From an uncultured Oscillospiraceae bacterium (GTDB taxonomy: Bacteria > Bacillota > Clostridia > Oscillospirales > Acutalibacteraceae), in NCBI GenBank assembly GCA_900553255.1, contig USCI01000078.1:1-10988 (forward strand): DNA of 10,988 nt, in the 5' to 3' direction. The position numbers and the translations under genes are program-made. The notes beneath the pieces were generated by a model. The model saw only the letters and a list, made by a program, of their open reading frames with translations. It was not told the DNA's origin and ran no database searches. This document shows positions 5,624-10,988 of the stretch, piece by piece. Position 1 is the first letter of the stretch; the number at the start of each line of letters is the position of its first letter.

Positions 5624-7915
5624 TTATAAGCTCGTCAGCGTCAGCTGTCCTTCCTTGTCAACGGTCAGCGACACGCCGGACAGCGGCGCATCCGCATGCT
5701 CCACAATCAGCGACGCCAGCTTATCCTCCACCTGCCGGCGGATCACGTTGCGCAGCTCACGCGCGCCGCTTTTGCTGCCGTGCGCCAGCTCCACCAGCTT
5801 AGCCGCCGCCTCGGGCGTCCACATGAACGCGATGCCCCGTTCCTCCAGCGGCCCCTTCAGCTCGGTGAGCATCAGGTCGGCAATACGCCGCAGCGCATCG
5901 TCGTCGAGCGGCTTGAAGAACACCACCTCGTCCACGCGGCCGATGAATTCCGGCCGCAGGAAATCGCGCAGCGCCTTCATCGCCTTATCCTTGGAGGCCT
6001 GCGCATCGGTGCGGCCAAAGCCGACCAGGTTCTCCTGGAACTGGCTGCCAGCGTTGGAGGTCATGACGATCACGGTGTTTTCAAAATTGACCACCCGGCC
6101 GTGCGCGTCGGTCACGCGCCCTTCGTCGAGAATCTGCAAAAGGATATTGAGCACGTCGGGATGCGCCTTTTCGATCTCGTCGAACAGCAGCACCGAATAC
6201 GGCTTGCGGCGCACCTTTTCGGTGAGCTGTCCCGCCTCATCGTAGCCGACATAGCCCGGCGGCGACCCGATCAGCCGGGACACCGCGTGCTTCTCCATAA
6301 ATTCCGACATATCCAGCCGGATCAGGGTTTCCGGCGTATCGAACAGTTCGGCCGCGAGCACCTTGACCAGCTCGGTCTTGCCCACGCCGGTGGAACCGAC
6401 AAAGATGAAAGAGGCCGGCCGGCGGCGGGGGCTGATCTGCACCCGGCTGCGGCGGATGGCCGCGGCCACAAGCGCCACCGCCTCGTCCTGGCCAATAATT
6501 TTTTCCCTGAGGTGCTCCTCCAGTTGTGCCAGCCGCGCCAGCTCGTTTTCCCGCACTTTCGAGGCCGGGATACCGGTCCACAGCTCGATCACGCCGGCGA
6601 GATCATCCTCGGTCAGCGGATTTTCGGTGGCCTGCACCCGGATGGCCTCGCTGTCCTGCTCCACCTTCATCAGTTCGGCACGGGTGTTGGCCAGCTTCTC
6701 ATAATCGATGGTTTCCTGCGCCATTTCGGCTTCCTCATCCTGCCTGAGCTGCTCGCCGCGGCGCTGAAGCTCGGCATAGTCGTCCGCCGCCTTGTTGCGC
6801 AGCGCCGCCGCCGCGCAGGCCTCGTCGAGCAGGTCGATCGCCTTGTCCGGCAGGAACCGGTCGGTGATGTAGCGCTCCGACAGCACGACCGCCCGGCGCA
6901 GCAGCGCATCCGAAACCTTTACCCCGTGAAACGTCTCGTAATAGCCGCGGATGCCCTTAAGCATCTCCACCGTATCCTCGATGGTGGGCTCTTCTACCTT
7001 CACCGGCTGGAACCGGCGCTCGAGCGCCGCGTCCTTTTCGATGTGCTGCCGGTATTCGTTGAAGGTGGTGGCGCCGATCACCTGAATCTCCCCGCGGGAA
7101 AGCGCGGGCTTGAGAATGTTGGCGGCCGACATGCTGCCCTCCGCGTCGCCGGTGCCGACCAGGTTGTGCACCTCGTCGATGAACAGGATGATGTTGCCCT
7201 CTGCGCGGACCTCGTCCACGAGGCCCTTTATGCGGCTTTCAAACTGGCCGCGGAACTGGGTTCCGGCCACCAGCGCGGTCAGATCCAGCAGATGCAGCTC
7301 CTTGTCCCGCAGCCGCGGGGGCACCTCACCGGCCGCGATCCGCAGCGCAAGCCCCTCCGCGATTGCGGTCTTGCCGACACCCGGCTCGCCGATCAGGCAG
7401 GGGTTGTTCTTGGTGCGCCGGCACAGGATCTGGATGGTGCGGTAAATTTCCCGTTCCCGCCCGACGATCCGGTCGATTTTGCCCTCCCTGGCGCGTCCGG
7501 TCAGATCGGTACAGTACTGGCTGATAAATTTCCGCTTTTTTTCCTTTTTCTTTTTCTCTTTTTCCCCGGCCCTGTCGTCGGCCTCGGCGGCGCGTCCCGG
7601 CGACGCCTGGGTGCCGCCGTCCCCGCCTGACAAATTCCCGAAAAGCTGCTGCAGAAACGGGAAGGTCGCCGCGCCGCCCGGCACAAAGCCTTCTTCCCCA
7701 TCCTCCCCGGTCTGCGCCATCATTTCGGTGAGCTGCTCATCCATCTGCTCGACATCCTCGTCCGAGATACCCATCTGATGCAGGACATCCTCAACCGGCT
7801 TGATGCCGAGCTCCTTCGCGCAGACCAGGCACAGCCCGTCGTTAATCGACTTATCCCCCTCCATGCGGGTGATAAACACAACCGCAGGACGTTTTTTACA
7901 CCGCGAACAAATCAT
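5624..7915 (-). CDS. clpE: ClpE-like AAA+ ATPase with N-terminal zinc finger
   Basis: A Hsp100/Clp unfoldase expected to feed substrates into ClpP. Residues 1-35 form a four-cysteine zinc finger (Cys3, Cys6, Cys29, Cys32) as in ClpE and McsA, instead of the double-repeat N domain of ClpC. An acidic helix (about 50-75), a Gly/Pro-rich stretch and a Lys-rich run (119-128) link it to the ATPase core. The first AAA+ module has Walker A GEPGVGKT (176-183), Walker B FIDE (245-248) and Arg300/301. A short coiled middle domain (about 375-420) follows. The second module has GSTGVGKT (507-514), LLFDE (576-580) and the ClpP-docking loop VGF (631-633). With 763 residues it is somewhat longer than typical ClpE because of the linker. 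The Shine-Dalgarno site is weak (AGGCGG close to the ATG). No CtsR-type heptad repeat or CIRCE element is visible nearby. It could be labelled clpC in some annotations. Confidence 0.93.
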   Translation of the reverse strand: MICSRCKKRPAVVFITRMEGDKSINDGLCLVCAKELGIKPVEDVLHQMGISDEDVEQMDEQLTEMMAQTGEDGEEGFVPGGAATFPFLQQLFGNLSGGDGGTQASPGRAAEADDRAGEKEKKKKEKKRKFISQYCTDLTGRAREGKIDRIVGREREIYRTIQILCRRTKNNPCLIGEPGVGKTAIAEGLALRIAAGEVPPRLRDKELHLLDLTALVAGTQFRGQFESRIKGLVDEVRAEGNIILFIDEVHNLVGTGDAEGSMSAANILKPALSRGEIQVIGATTFNEYRQHIEKDAALERRFQPVKVEEPTIEDTVEMLKGIRGYYETFHGVKVSDALLRRAVVLSERYITDRFLPDKAIDLLDEACAAAALRNKAADDYAELQRRGEQLRQDEEAEMAQETIDYEKLANTRAELMKVEQDSEAIRVQATENPLTEDDLAGVIELWTGIPASKVRENELARLAQLEEHLREKIIGQDEAVALVAAAIRRSRVQISPRRRPASFIFVGSTGVGKTELVKVLAAELFDTPETLIRLDMSEFMEKHAVSRLIGSPPGYVGYDEAGQLTEKVRRKPYSVLLFDEIEKAHPDVLNILLQILDEGRVTDAHGRVVNFENTVIVMTSNAGSQFQENLVGFGRTDAQASKDKAMKALRDFLRPEFIGRVDEVVFFKPLDDDALRRIADLMLTELKGPLEERGIAFMWTPEAAAKLVELAHGSKSGARELRNVIRRQVEDKLASLIVEHADAPLSGVSLTVDKEGQLTLTSL

Positions 7916-7974
7916 AACCGCCTACCAAACCTTTCCGACGGCCGGATTCACCGCCGCATGATCCATCCCCGCCT

Positions 7975-8571
7975 TCACGAGGAAGCGCCGGGCTCCTCCG
8001 GCTTGTCCTGCTCCACCGGATTTTTCCGGATGCGGCAGTAGACCTTCATGTAGTTGAAAAACGCAAACAGCATCAGCGCCGCCACAATCGTCACCAGCAC
8101 CACCGACAGCCACAGCGGCATGCCGTCCCAGAGGACGATCAGCGCCATCACGCCGTAGAAGACAAAGGTGGACACCTTGCCATACCATTTGGCGCCCTGG
8201 ATTTTCTCTCCCCGCCGCAGCAGGATCAGCCCGCCGATGGACTGGCCGAGCTCCTTGACCACACAGATAATCAGCAGCGGGATCAGATAGGTGTTGCGGA
8301 TCGCCAGACAAAGCACCACCGTCACCTGGGTGAGCTTGTCGGCGACCGGATCGAGCAGCTTGCCCAGATCGGTGATCTGGTTGAGCTTCCGGGCAATAAT
8401 ACCGTCAAACGAATCGGTCAGTCCCGAAAGCACCAGCACGCCGACCGCCCAGTACAGCAGATGGTTGTCCGGGCCGCTGTACAAATACAGCACCGCAAAC
8501 ACCGGGACAAGTGCGATACGGAACAGCGACAGGGCATTCGGTATGGTCATTTTCCATTCAATCGAAAACAT
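7975..8571 (-). CDS. pgsA: CDP-diacylglycerol-glycerol-3-phosphate phosphatidyltransferase-like
   Basis: Integral membrane enzyme of the CDP-alcohol phosphotransferase family. It most likely makes phosphatidylglycerol phosphate from CDP-diacylglycerol and glycerol 3-phosphate. The family motif is complete: Asp53, Asp56-Gly57, Ala60-Arg61, Gly70, Asp74 and Asp78 (DSFDGIIARK...GKLLDPVADK), matching D-x2-DG-x2-AR-x8-G-x3-D-x3-D. The N terminus (MTIPNALSLFRI from residue 8) is typical of PgsA. Several hydrophobic segments follow: about 17-31, 38-51, 80-105, 133-147 and 152-172. The C-terminal tail is charged. At 198 residues the length is normal. The ATG at 8571 has AAAGGA about 8 bases upstream; an internal ATG at 8550 is a less likely alternative. 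It lies between the CvpA-family gene (45-base gap) and clpE (59-base gap). Related enzymes of the family use other acceptors, so the exact product is not certain. Confidence 0.92.
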   Translation of the reverse strand: MFSIEWKMTIPNALSLFRIALVPVFAVLYLYSGPDNHLLYWAVGVLVLSGLTDSFDGIIARKLNQITDLGKLLDPVADKLTQVTVVLCLAIRNTYLIPLLIICVVKELGQSIGGLILLRRGEKIQGAKWYGKVSTFVFYGVMALIVLWDGMPLWLSVVLVTIVAALMLFAFFNYMKVYCRIRKNPVEQDKPEEPGASS

Positions 8572-8616
8572 AATACAATTCCTTTCGGCAAAGGTCCGCA
8601 GCCCTCTGCCTGAATG

Positions 8617-9351
8617 TTACCTCACGTTTTCCAGCACCGACTCCAGCGTACCGGTCACCGGATTGATTTCCGCCATCGCACTCACGATGACGGTATCCTC
8701 GATATCCTGCTGGGAAATCAGTGCATCCTCAGCGGTGGAGGCGGCCAGCATCTGCATAACCGTTACCGCAGCCAGTGCCAGGATAACCCCTTCCACCGCG
8801 CCGAACAGCGCGCCGAGCAGGCCGTCTGCCTGCCGCAGCAGGGGGAGGCGGAACACTTTACTGATCACATTGGCCAGGAAATGCGCCGCAATCATCAGCA
8901 CGATAAACAGCAGCAGAAAGCTCACCATCCGGATCAGGAGCACGCCCACCGGACGGAACACGTCGTTGACGAGGGCATCGGCCACTGCGTCGGCCGTAGT
9001 GCCGACCGCACCGCCCAGATGCGCCGTAATTTCCTCCGCCGATCCCACCCCGCAGGCGGCCAGCCCGTTGGCGATCGGCCCCGGCAGCTTATCGAGCAGC
9101 GCCGTGAGCTGCTCGTTAAGGGTAGCCGCGTCGGCGGCGGTGATATTTTCCGCTGCAAGCTCCTGCAGGCCGGGCGCCACCGCCGCATCAAAGATCGGCG
9201 CCGCCACGGCGGCTGCGATCCCCCAGGCCGCCAGCATCGCCAGGATACTGCCGCCAAGGCGCAGCAGCGATTTGACCAGCCCGCGTCTGTAGCCAATTAC
9301 CAGCATCAACAGGAAAATTATTATGACCGCCGCATCCAGGATATATGCCAT
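8617..9351 (-). CDS. CvpA family membrane protein
   Basis: A 244-residue polytopic membrane protein of the CvpA family (named from a gene needed for colicin V production; the biochemical role is unclear). It opens MAYILDAAVIIIFLLMLVIGYRRGL, the family's usual N-terminal helix ending in a GYRRG motif. A second helix (about 33-54), a long Ala-rich extracytoplasmic region (about 55-135) and two further helices (about 138-162 and 175-200) follow. ATG 9351 is preferred: GGATGG is 8 bases upstream, and a strong promoter (9390-9417) puts the transcript start near 9383, leaving a 32-base leader. In-frame ATGs at 9363 and 9372 have poorer ribosome sites. The open frame continues to 9450, but starts above 9383 would lie upstream of that transcript. 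It leads the cvpA-pgsA-clpE unit. Confidence 0.88.
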   Translation of the reverse strand: MAYILDAAVIIIFLLMLVIGYRRGLVKSLLRLGGSILAMLAAWGIAAAVAAPIFDAAVAPGLQELAAENITAADAATLNEQLTALLDKLPGPIANGLAACGVGSAEEITAHLGGAVGTTADAVADALVNDVFRPVGVLLIRMVSFLLLFIVLMIAAHFLANVISKVFRLPLLRQADGLLGALFGAVEGVILALAAVTVMQMLAASTAEDALISQQDIEDTVIVSAMAEINPVTGTLESVLENVR

Positions 9352-9389
9352 GTGGTTGACCATCCCTTCCATCAGGCCGAAGCCCTGTG

Positions 9390-9417
9390 TGTATAGCAGA
9401 ATATGCAAATCTGTCAA
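9390..9417 (-). promoter_or_regulatory. Sigma-A promoter of the cvpA-pgsA-clpE unit
   Basis: On the minus strand there is a perfect -35 TTGACA (9417-9412), a 16-base spacer and -10 TATACA (9395-9390) preceded by TGC, which makes it an extended -10. Transcription should start near 9383, about 32 bases before the preferred cvpA ATG. I see no operator-like palindrome on this promoter. Confidence 0.8.
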
Positions 9418-9440
9418 AAAATCGAACCTGTATCCCCAAA

Positions 9441-9469
9441 AGTATAACACGGAATATATTCTGCACCGA
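9441..9469 (-). promoter_or_regulatory. Possible second upstream promoter (extended -10)
   Basis: The minus strand reads TGTTATACT (9449-9441), an extended -10 box, but the -35 region (TCGGTG at 17-base spacing) is poor. A 10-base self-complementary sequence GAATATATTC lies at 9452-9461 within the spacer. This may be a weak or activator-dependent promoter; confidence is low. Confidence 0.35.
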
Positions 9470-9491
9470 ATTCATCCGGTTATCTTATCGC

Positions 9492-9520
9492 AGTATACCA
9501 TATTTTTCTTTTCGATACAA
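9492..9520 (-). promoter_or_regulatory. Distal sigma-A type promoter upstream of cvpA
   Basis: On the minus strand: -35 TTGTAT (9520-9515), 17-base spacer, -10 TATACT (9497-9492) preceded by TGG (extended -10). Transcription would start near 9485 and give a leader of roughly 130 bases before cvpA. A short palindrome AACCGTCGGTT (9519-9529) touches the -35 box. Confidence 0.55.
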
Positions 9521-9568
9521 CCGTCGGTTCACAGGAAAATCACCGCAGAATCCCGAAAGATTTTCTTA

Positions 9569-9611
9569 AGACGGCACCTCACCGCGAAATTGCGCAGTAC
9601 CGTCTGTTTTT
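9569..9611 (+). terminator. Orphan terminator-like hairpin between divergent promoters
   Basis: Outer arms AGACGGCAC (9569-9577) and GTACCGTCT (9597-9605) pair over 9 positions with one G-U. An inner CGC/GCG stem (9583-9585 with 9592-9594) lies inside. After one G, five Ts follow on the plus strand (9607-9611). The shape is that of a plus-strand intrinsic terminator, yet no plus-strand gene lies before it. It could end a short RNA or a leader transcript, or insulate the divergent promoters. On the minus strand the T run is poor. Confidence 0.45.
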
Positions 9612-9656
9612 CCGCCCGCTTATCCCCTTTCTCCGGCAAACTCAGAAAATTCACTA

Positions 9657-9685
9657 TTGCTTTATGCACACTACCGTGATATACT
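9657..9685 (+). promoter_or_regulatory. Sigma-A promoter of the HAAS-RDD/padR operon
   Basis: -35 TTGCTT (9657-9662), exactly 17 bases, -10 TATACT (9680-9685). Transcription should begin near 9692, giving a leader of about 54 bases before the ATG at 9746. The -10 box is overlapped by a perfect palindrome, which suggests repression. Confidence 0.82.
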
Positions 9686-9700
9686 ATTCATAGAATAGTA
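9682..9700. promoter_or_regulatory. Perfect 8-3-8 palindrome, candidate PadR operator
   Basis: TACTATTC-ATA-GAATAGTA, a perfect inverted repeat covering most of the -10 box and the expected transcription start of the plus-strand operon. PadR-family dimers bind interrupted palindromes, and a PadR-type gene is the second gene of the operon, so autorepression is the natural reading. Assignment to this PadR protein is inferred from position, not from a known consensus. Confidence 0.65.
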
Positions 9701-9745
9701 GTGACCGGCATTTCCTCATGATTATCGTTTTAAGGAGTGACCGAT

Positions 9746-10615
9746 ATGCGGCAGCAGGAATTTATGCAGGAACTGGAAACCGGGCTGCGCGGCAGGATTG
9801 CCGATGAAGAGGCACAGGATATCCTGGCGGAATACCGCAGCTTTTTCGTCAGCGGTGCAGCCGAAAACAAAAGCGAGGAAGACATCTGTGCACTTCTCGG
9901 TTCGCCGGCAGCGTTGGTACAATCCCTGACCGGGGCGGGAAATGGCGAACCGAAGGCCGTCCCGAAGCCAGGGATTGTTCCCGCACCGCTTGGCAAACGG
10001 GTGGCGGCCGTGCTCATCGACCGGATGATTTTACTGCTGATATACGGGGCCGTAACCGCATTGGTAGGGTTTTTCTCTTTCCTAACCCTCCCCGACCCCC
10101 AAAACAGTAACGTCGCCGTCGGCATAAATATCGCCCCGATATTCCTGCTTGGCTTTGTCCTGCCGATCGGTCTGCCGTTTTCCCCGCTGACGGTTCTCCC
10201 GGTGACGATCATCGTCAGTATGCTCGTCAGTGCGCTGCTGCGTCTCTTGGACATCGGCGCGGGCGCCATTATCGGCATGGTGCCGCTGTCATGGCTTCTG
10301 CTGTTTTTGCTGCTTTCGCTTTACAAGCCGGTAACGGAATGCCTGATGCACGGCCAAACGGTCGGCAAGCGGCTGATGGGGCTTCGGGTGACCGCTGCAG
10401 ACGGTTCCCCTGCTTCTGCCGGGGCCATCTGGCGGCGGGAGCTGCTCGGCGACATCCTGCTCGGCACCGTAACGTGCGGAATCGCCGCGATTATCTCCGG
10501 TTTTTTGGCGGCAGGCAAATCCCGCCGCAGCCTGCCCGACCAGATCGGCGATACCATCGTGATCGAAACGGCAGAAAAAAGCAATAAGGAGGTCGTCGGG
10601 TGGACGCACAACTGA
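9746..10615 (+). CDS. HAAS-like domain fused to RDD-family membrane domain
   Basis: A 289-residue membrane protein with two parts. Residues 1-62 (start MRQQEFMQELETGLRG, then EEAQDILAEYRSFF and SEEDICALLGSPAALVQSL) resemble the HAAS/DUF1700 helical domain that commonly accompanies PadR regulators. A Pro-rich linker (66-82) leads to an RDD domain. This has KRVAAVLIDRMIL (84-96) with Arg85 and Asp92, hydrophobic segments at about 94-113, 131-148, 151-168 and 178-193, QTVGKRLMGLRV (204-215), and a C-terminal LPDQIGDTIVI (263-273) with further aspartates. The function is unknown; some RDD proteins have been linked to ion transport or cell-envelope processes. ATG 9746 has AAGGAG 8 bases upstream; the in-frame GTG at 9737 overlaps that site and is rejected. 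Its 3' end carries the ribosome site and start of the padR-type gene (16-nt overlap). Confidence 0.88.
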   Translation: MRQQEFMQELETGLRGRIADEEAQDILAEYRSFFVSGAAENKSEEDICALLGSPAALVQSLTGAGNGEPKAVPKPGIVPAPLGKRVAAVLIDRMILLLIYGAVTALVGFFSFLTLPDPQNSNVAVGINIAPIFLLGFVLPIGLPFSPLTVLPVTIIVSMLVSALLRLLDIGAGAIIGMVPLSWLLLFLLLSLYKPVTECLMHGQTVGKRLMGLRVTAADGSPASAGAIWRRELLGDILLGTVTCGIAAIISGFLAAGKSRRSLPDQIGDTIVIETAEKSNKEVVGWTHN

Positions 10616-10911
10616 AAAAAGGCGTTCTGGCGATGTGCATCCTGTATCAGCTCCGGGAGCAGGAGGAATACGGCTATGAAATTCTGCGCCGTATACAGGC
10701 GGCCTTCCCGGATGTATATGACGGGTCGGTATATGCGGTACTGCGCCGGCTGGCTGCGGAGGGCTATGCCGAGACGATTCTGCGCCCCTCGGACAGCGGG
10801 CCGCCCCGTAAATATTATCGTATCACACCAGCGGGGCGGGACTATTTGAAAGCTGCTGTTGATGACTGGCGTTCCCTGCAGCGGCAGGTGCACAAATTAG
10901 GCATAAGCTGA
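10600..10911 (+). CDS. PadR-family transcriptional regulator
   Basis: A 103-residue winged-helix repressor of the PadR family, short subfamily. The N-terminal DNA-binding domain covers about 3-80: YGYEILRRI (24-32), the recognition-helix region GSVYAVLRRLAAEGYAE (42-58) and the wing SGPPRKYYRITPAGRDYL (66-83). A short C-terminal helix for dimerisation follows. The start is a GTG at 10600 with AAGGAGG 7 bases upstream, lying inside the end of the HAAS-RDD gene (16-nt overlap), so translation is probably coupled. The usual arrangement is PadR first and the HAAS protein second; here the order is reversed. The likely target is the palindrome at 9682-9700 on the operon's own promoter. The inducing signal is unknown. 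Confidence 0.93.
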   Translation: MDAQLKKGVLAMCILYQLREQEEYGYEILRRIQAAFPDVYDGSVYAVLRRLAAEGYAETILRPSDSGPPRKYYRITPAGRDYLKAAVDDWRSLQRQVHKLGIS

Positions 10912-10941
10912 CAAAACGGGAACCGGCAATCACTGATATGC

Positions 10942-10988
10942 TTCCTCTATGAGAGACAGAGAAAAAAGTAACTGTCAACATAGAGGGA
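10942..10988. other. Two-part inverted repeat at the right edge
   Basis: Arms CCTCTATG (10944-10951) and CATAGAGG (10979-10986) are perfect and extend by one G-U and one A-U pair to 10942 and 10988. Inside them GACAG (10955-10959) pairs with CTGTC (10972-10976) around an A-rich 12-base loop. No T run is visible before the window ends. It lies 30 bases past the padR-type stop. It may be the operon's terminator continuing outside the window, the end of a small repeat element, or a regulatory site for the next gene. Confidence 0.5.

Noticed and set aside
5696..7630. A 644-residue plus-strand open frame opposite the Clp ATPase
   Set aside because: Pure antisense reading of a gene with intact Walker motifs; a long open frame is expected from its GC-rich codon pattern.
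9730..10278. A minus-strand open frame opposite the HAAS-RDD gene
   Set aside because: Antisense shadow with no ribosome site; the plus-strand gene has a promoter, a Shine-Dalgarno site and recognisable domains.
1..10988. CRISPR arrays, tRNA or rRNA genes, insertion sequences
   Set aside because: No regularly spaced direct repeats, no tRNA-like T-loop or anticodon arm sets, and no transposase or integrase motifs were seen on either strand.

Overview
The window looks like a piece of chromosome from a GC-rich member of the Clostridia, most likely near Oscillospiraceae/Ruminococcaceae. This is inferred from strong AGGAGG-type Shine-Dalgarno sites, sigma-A style promoters, a ClpE-type ATPase with an N-terminal zinc finger, a DUF951 protein beside prfA, and a PadR regulator paired with a HAAS-domain membrane protein. 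No gene could be matched to a particular species by eye. Apart from one small module at the right end, the content is housekeeping.

Layout: about 85% of the window is transcribed right to left. Unit 1 (9.4 to 5.35 kb, minus strand) starts at a good sigma-A promoter (TTGACA, 16 bp, TG-C-TATACA). It holds a CvpA-family membrane protein, a PgsA-type CDP-alcohol phosphotransferase, a ClpE-like AAA+ unfoldase and a 56-residue two-helix membrane protein, and ends at an intrinsic terminator (5349-5377). Unit 2 (5.26 to 0.13 kb, minus strand) holds a DUF951 protein, prfA (release factor 1), a Sua5-type threonylcarbamoyl-AMP synthase, coaE, a membrane-anchored lytic transglycosylase and an M18 aminopeptidase. 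It ends near a strong hairpin (89-124). Two junctions in unit 2 are 8-nt start/stop overlaps, which points to translational coupling. Unit 2 mixes translation, tRNA modification, CoA synthesis, peptidoglycan turnover and peptide recycling; no single pathway joins them.

Right end (plus strand): a divergent module starts at a sigma-A promoter (TTGCTT, 17 bp, TATACT) whose -10 box is overlapped by a perfect 8-3-8 palindrome. It encodes a protein with an N-terminal HAAS-like domain fused to an RDD membrane domain, followed with a 16-nt overlap by a PadR-type repressor. The simplest model is an autoregulated two-gene membrane module. This is the most distinctive part of the window. The 394 bases between cvpA and this module contain tandem minus-strand promoters and an orphan terminator-like hairpin.

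I see no CRISPR array, rRNA, complete tRNA, transposase or integrase. I do not claim a wholly new system; the best leads are the HAAS-RDD/PadR module, its palindrome, the overlooked 56-aa protein and the stem-loop upstream of prfA.
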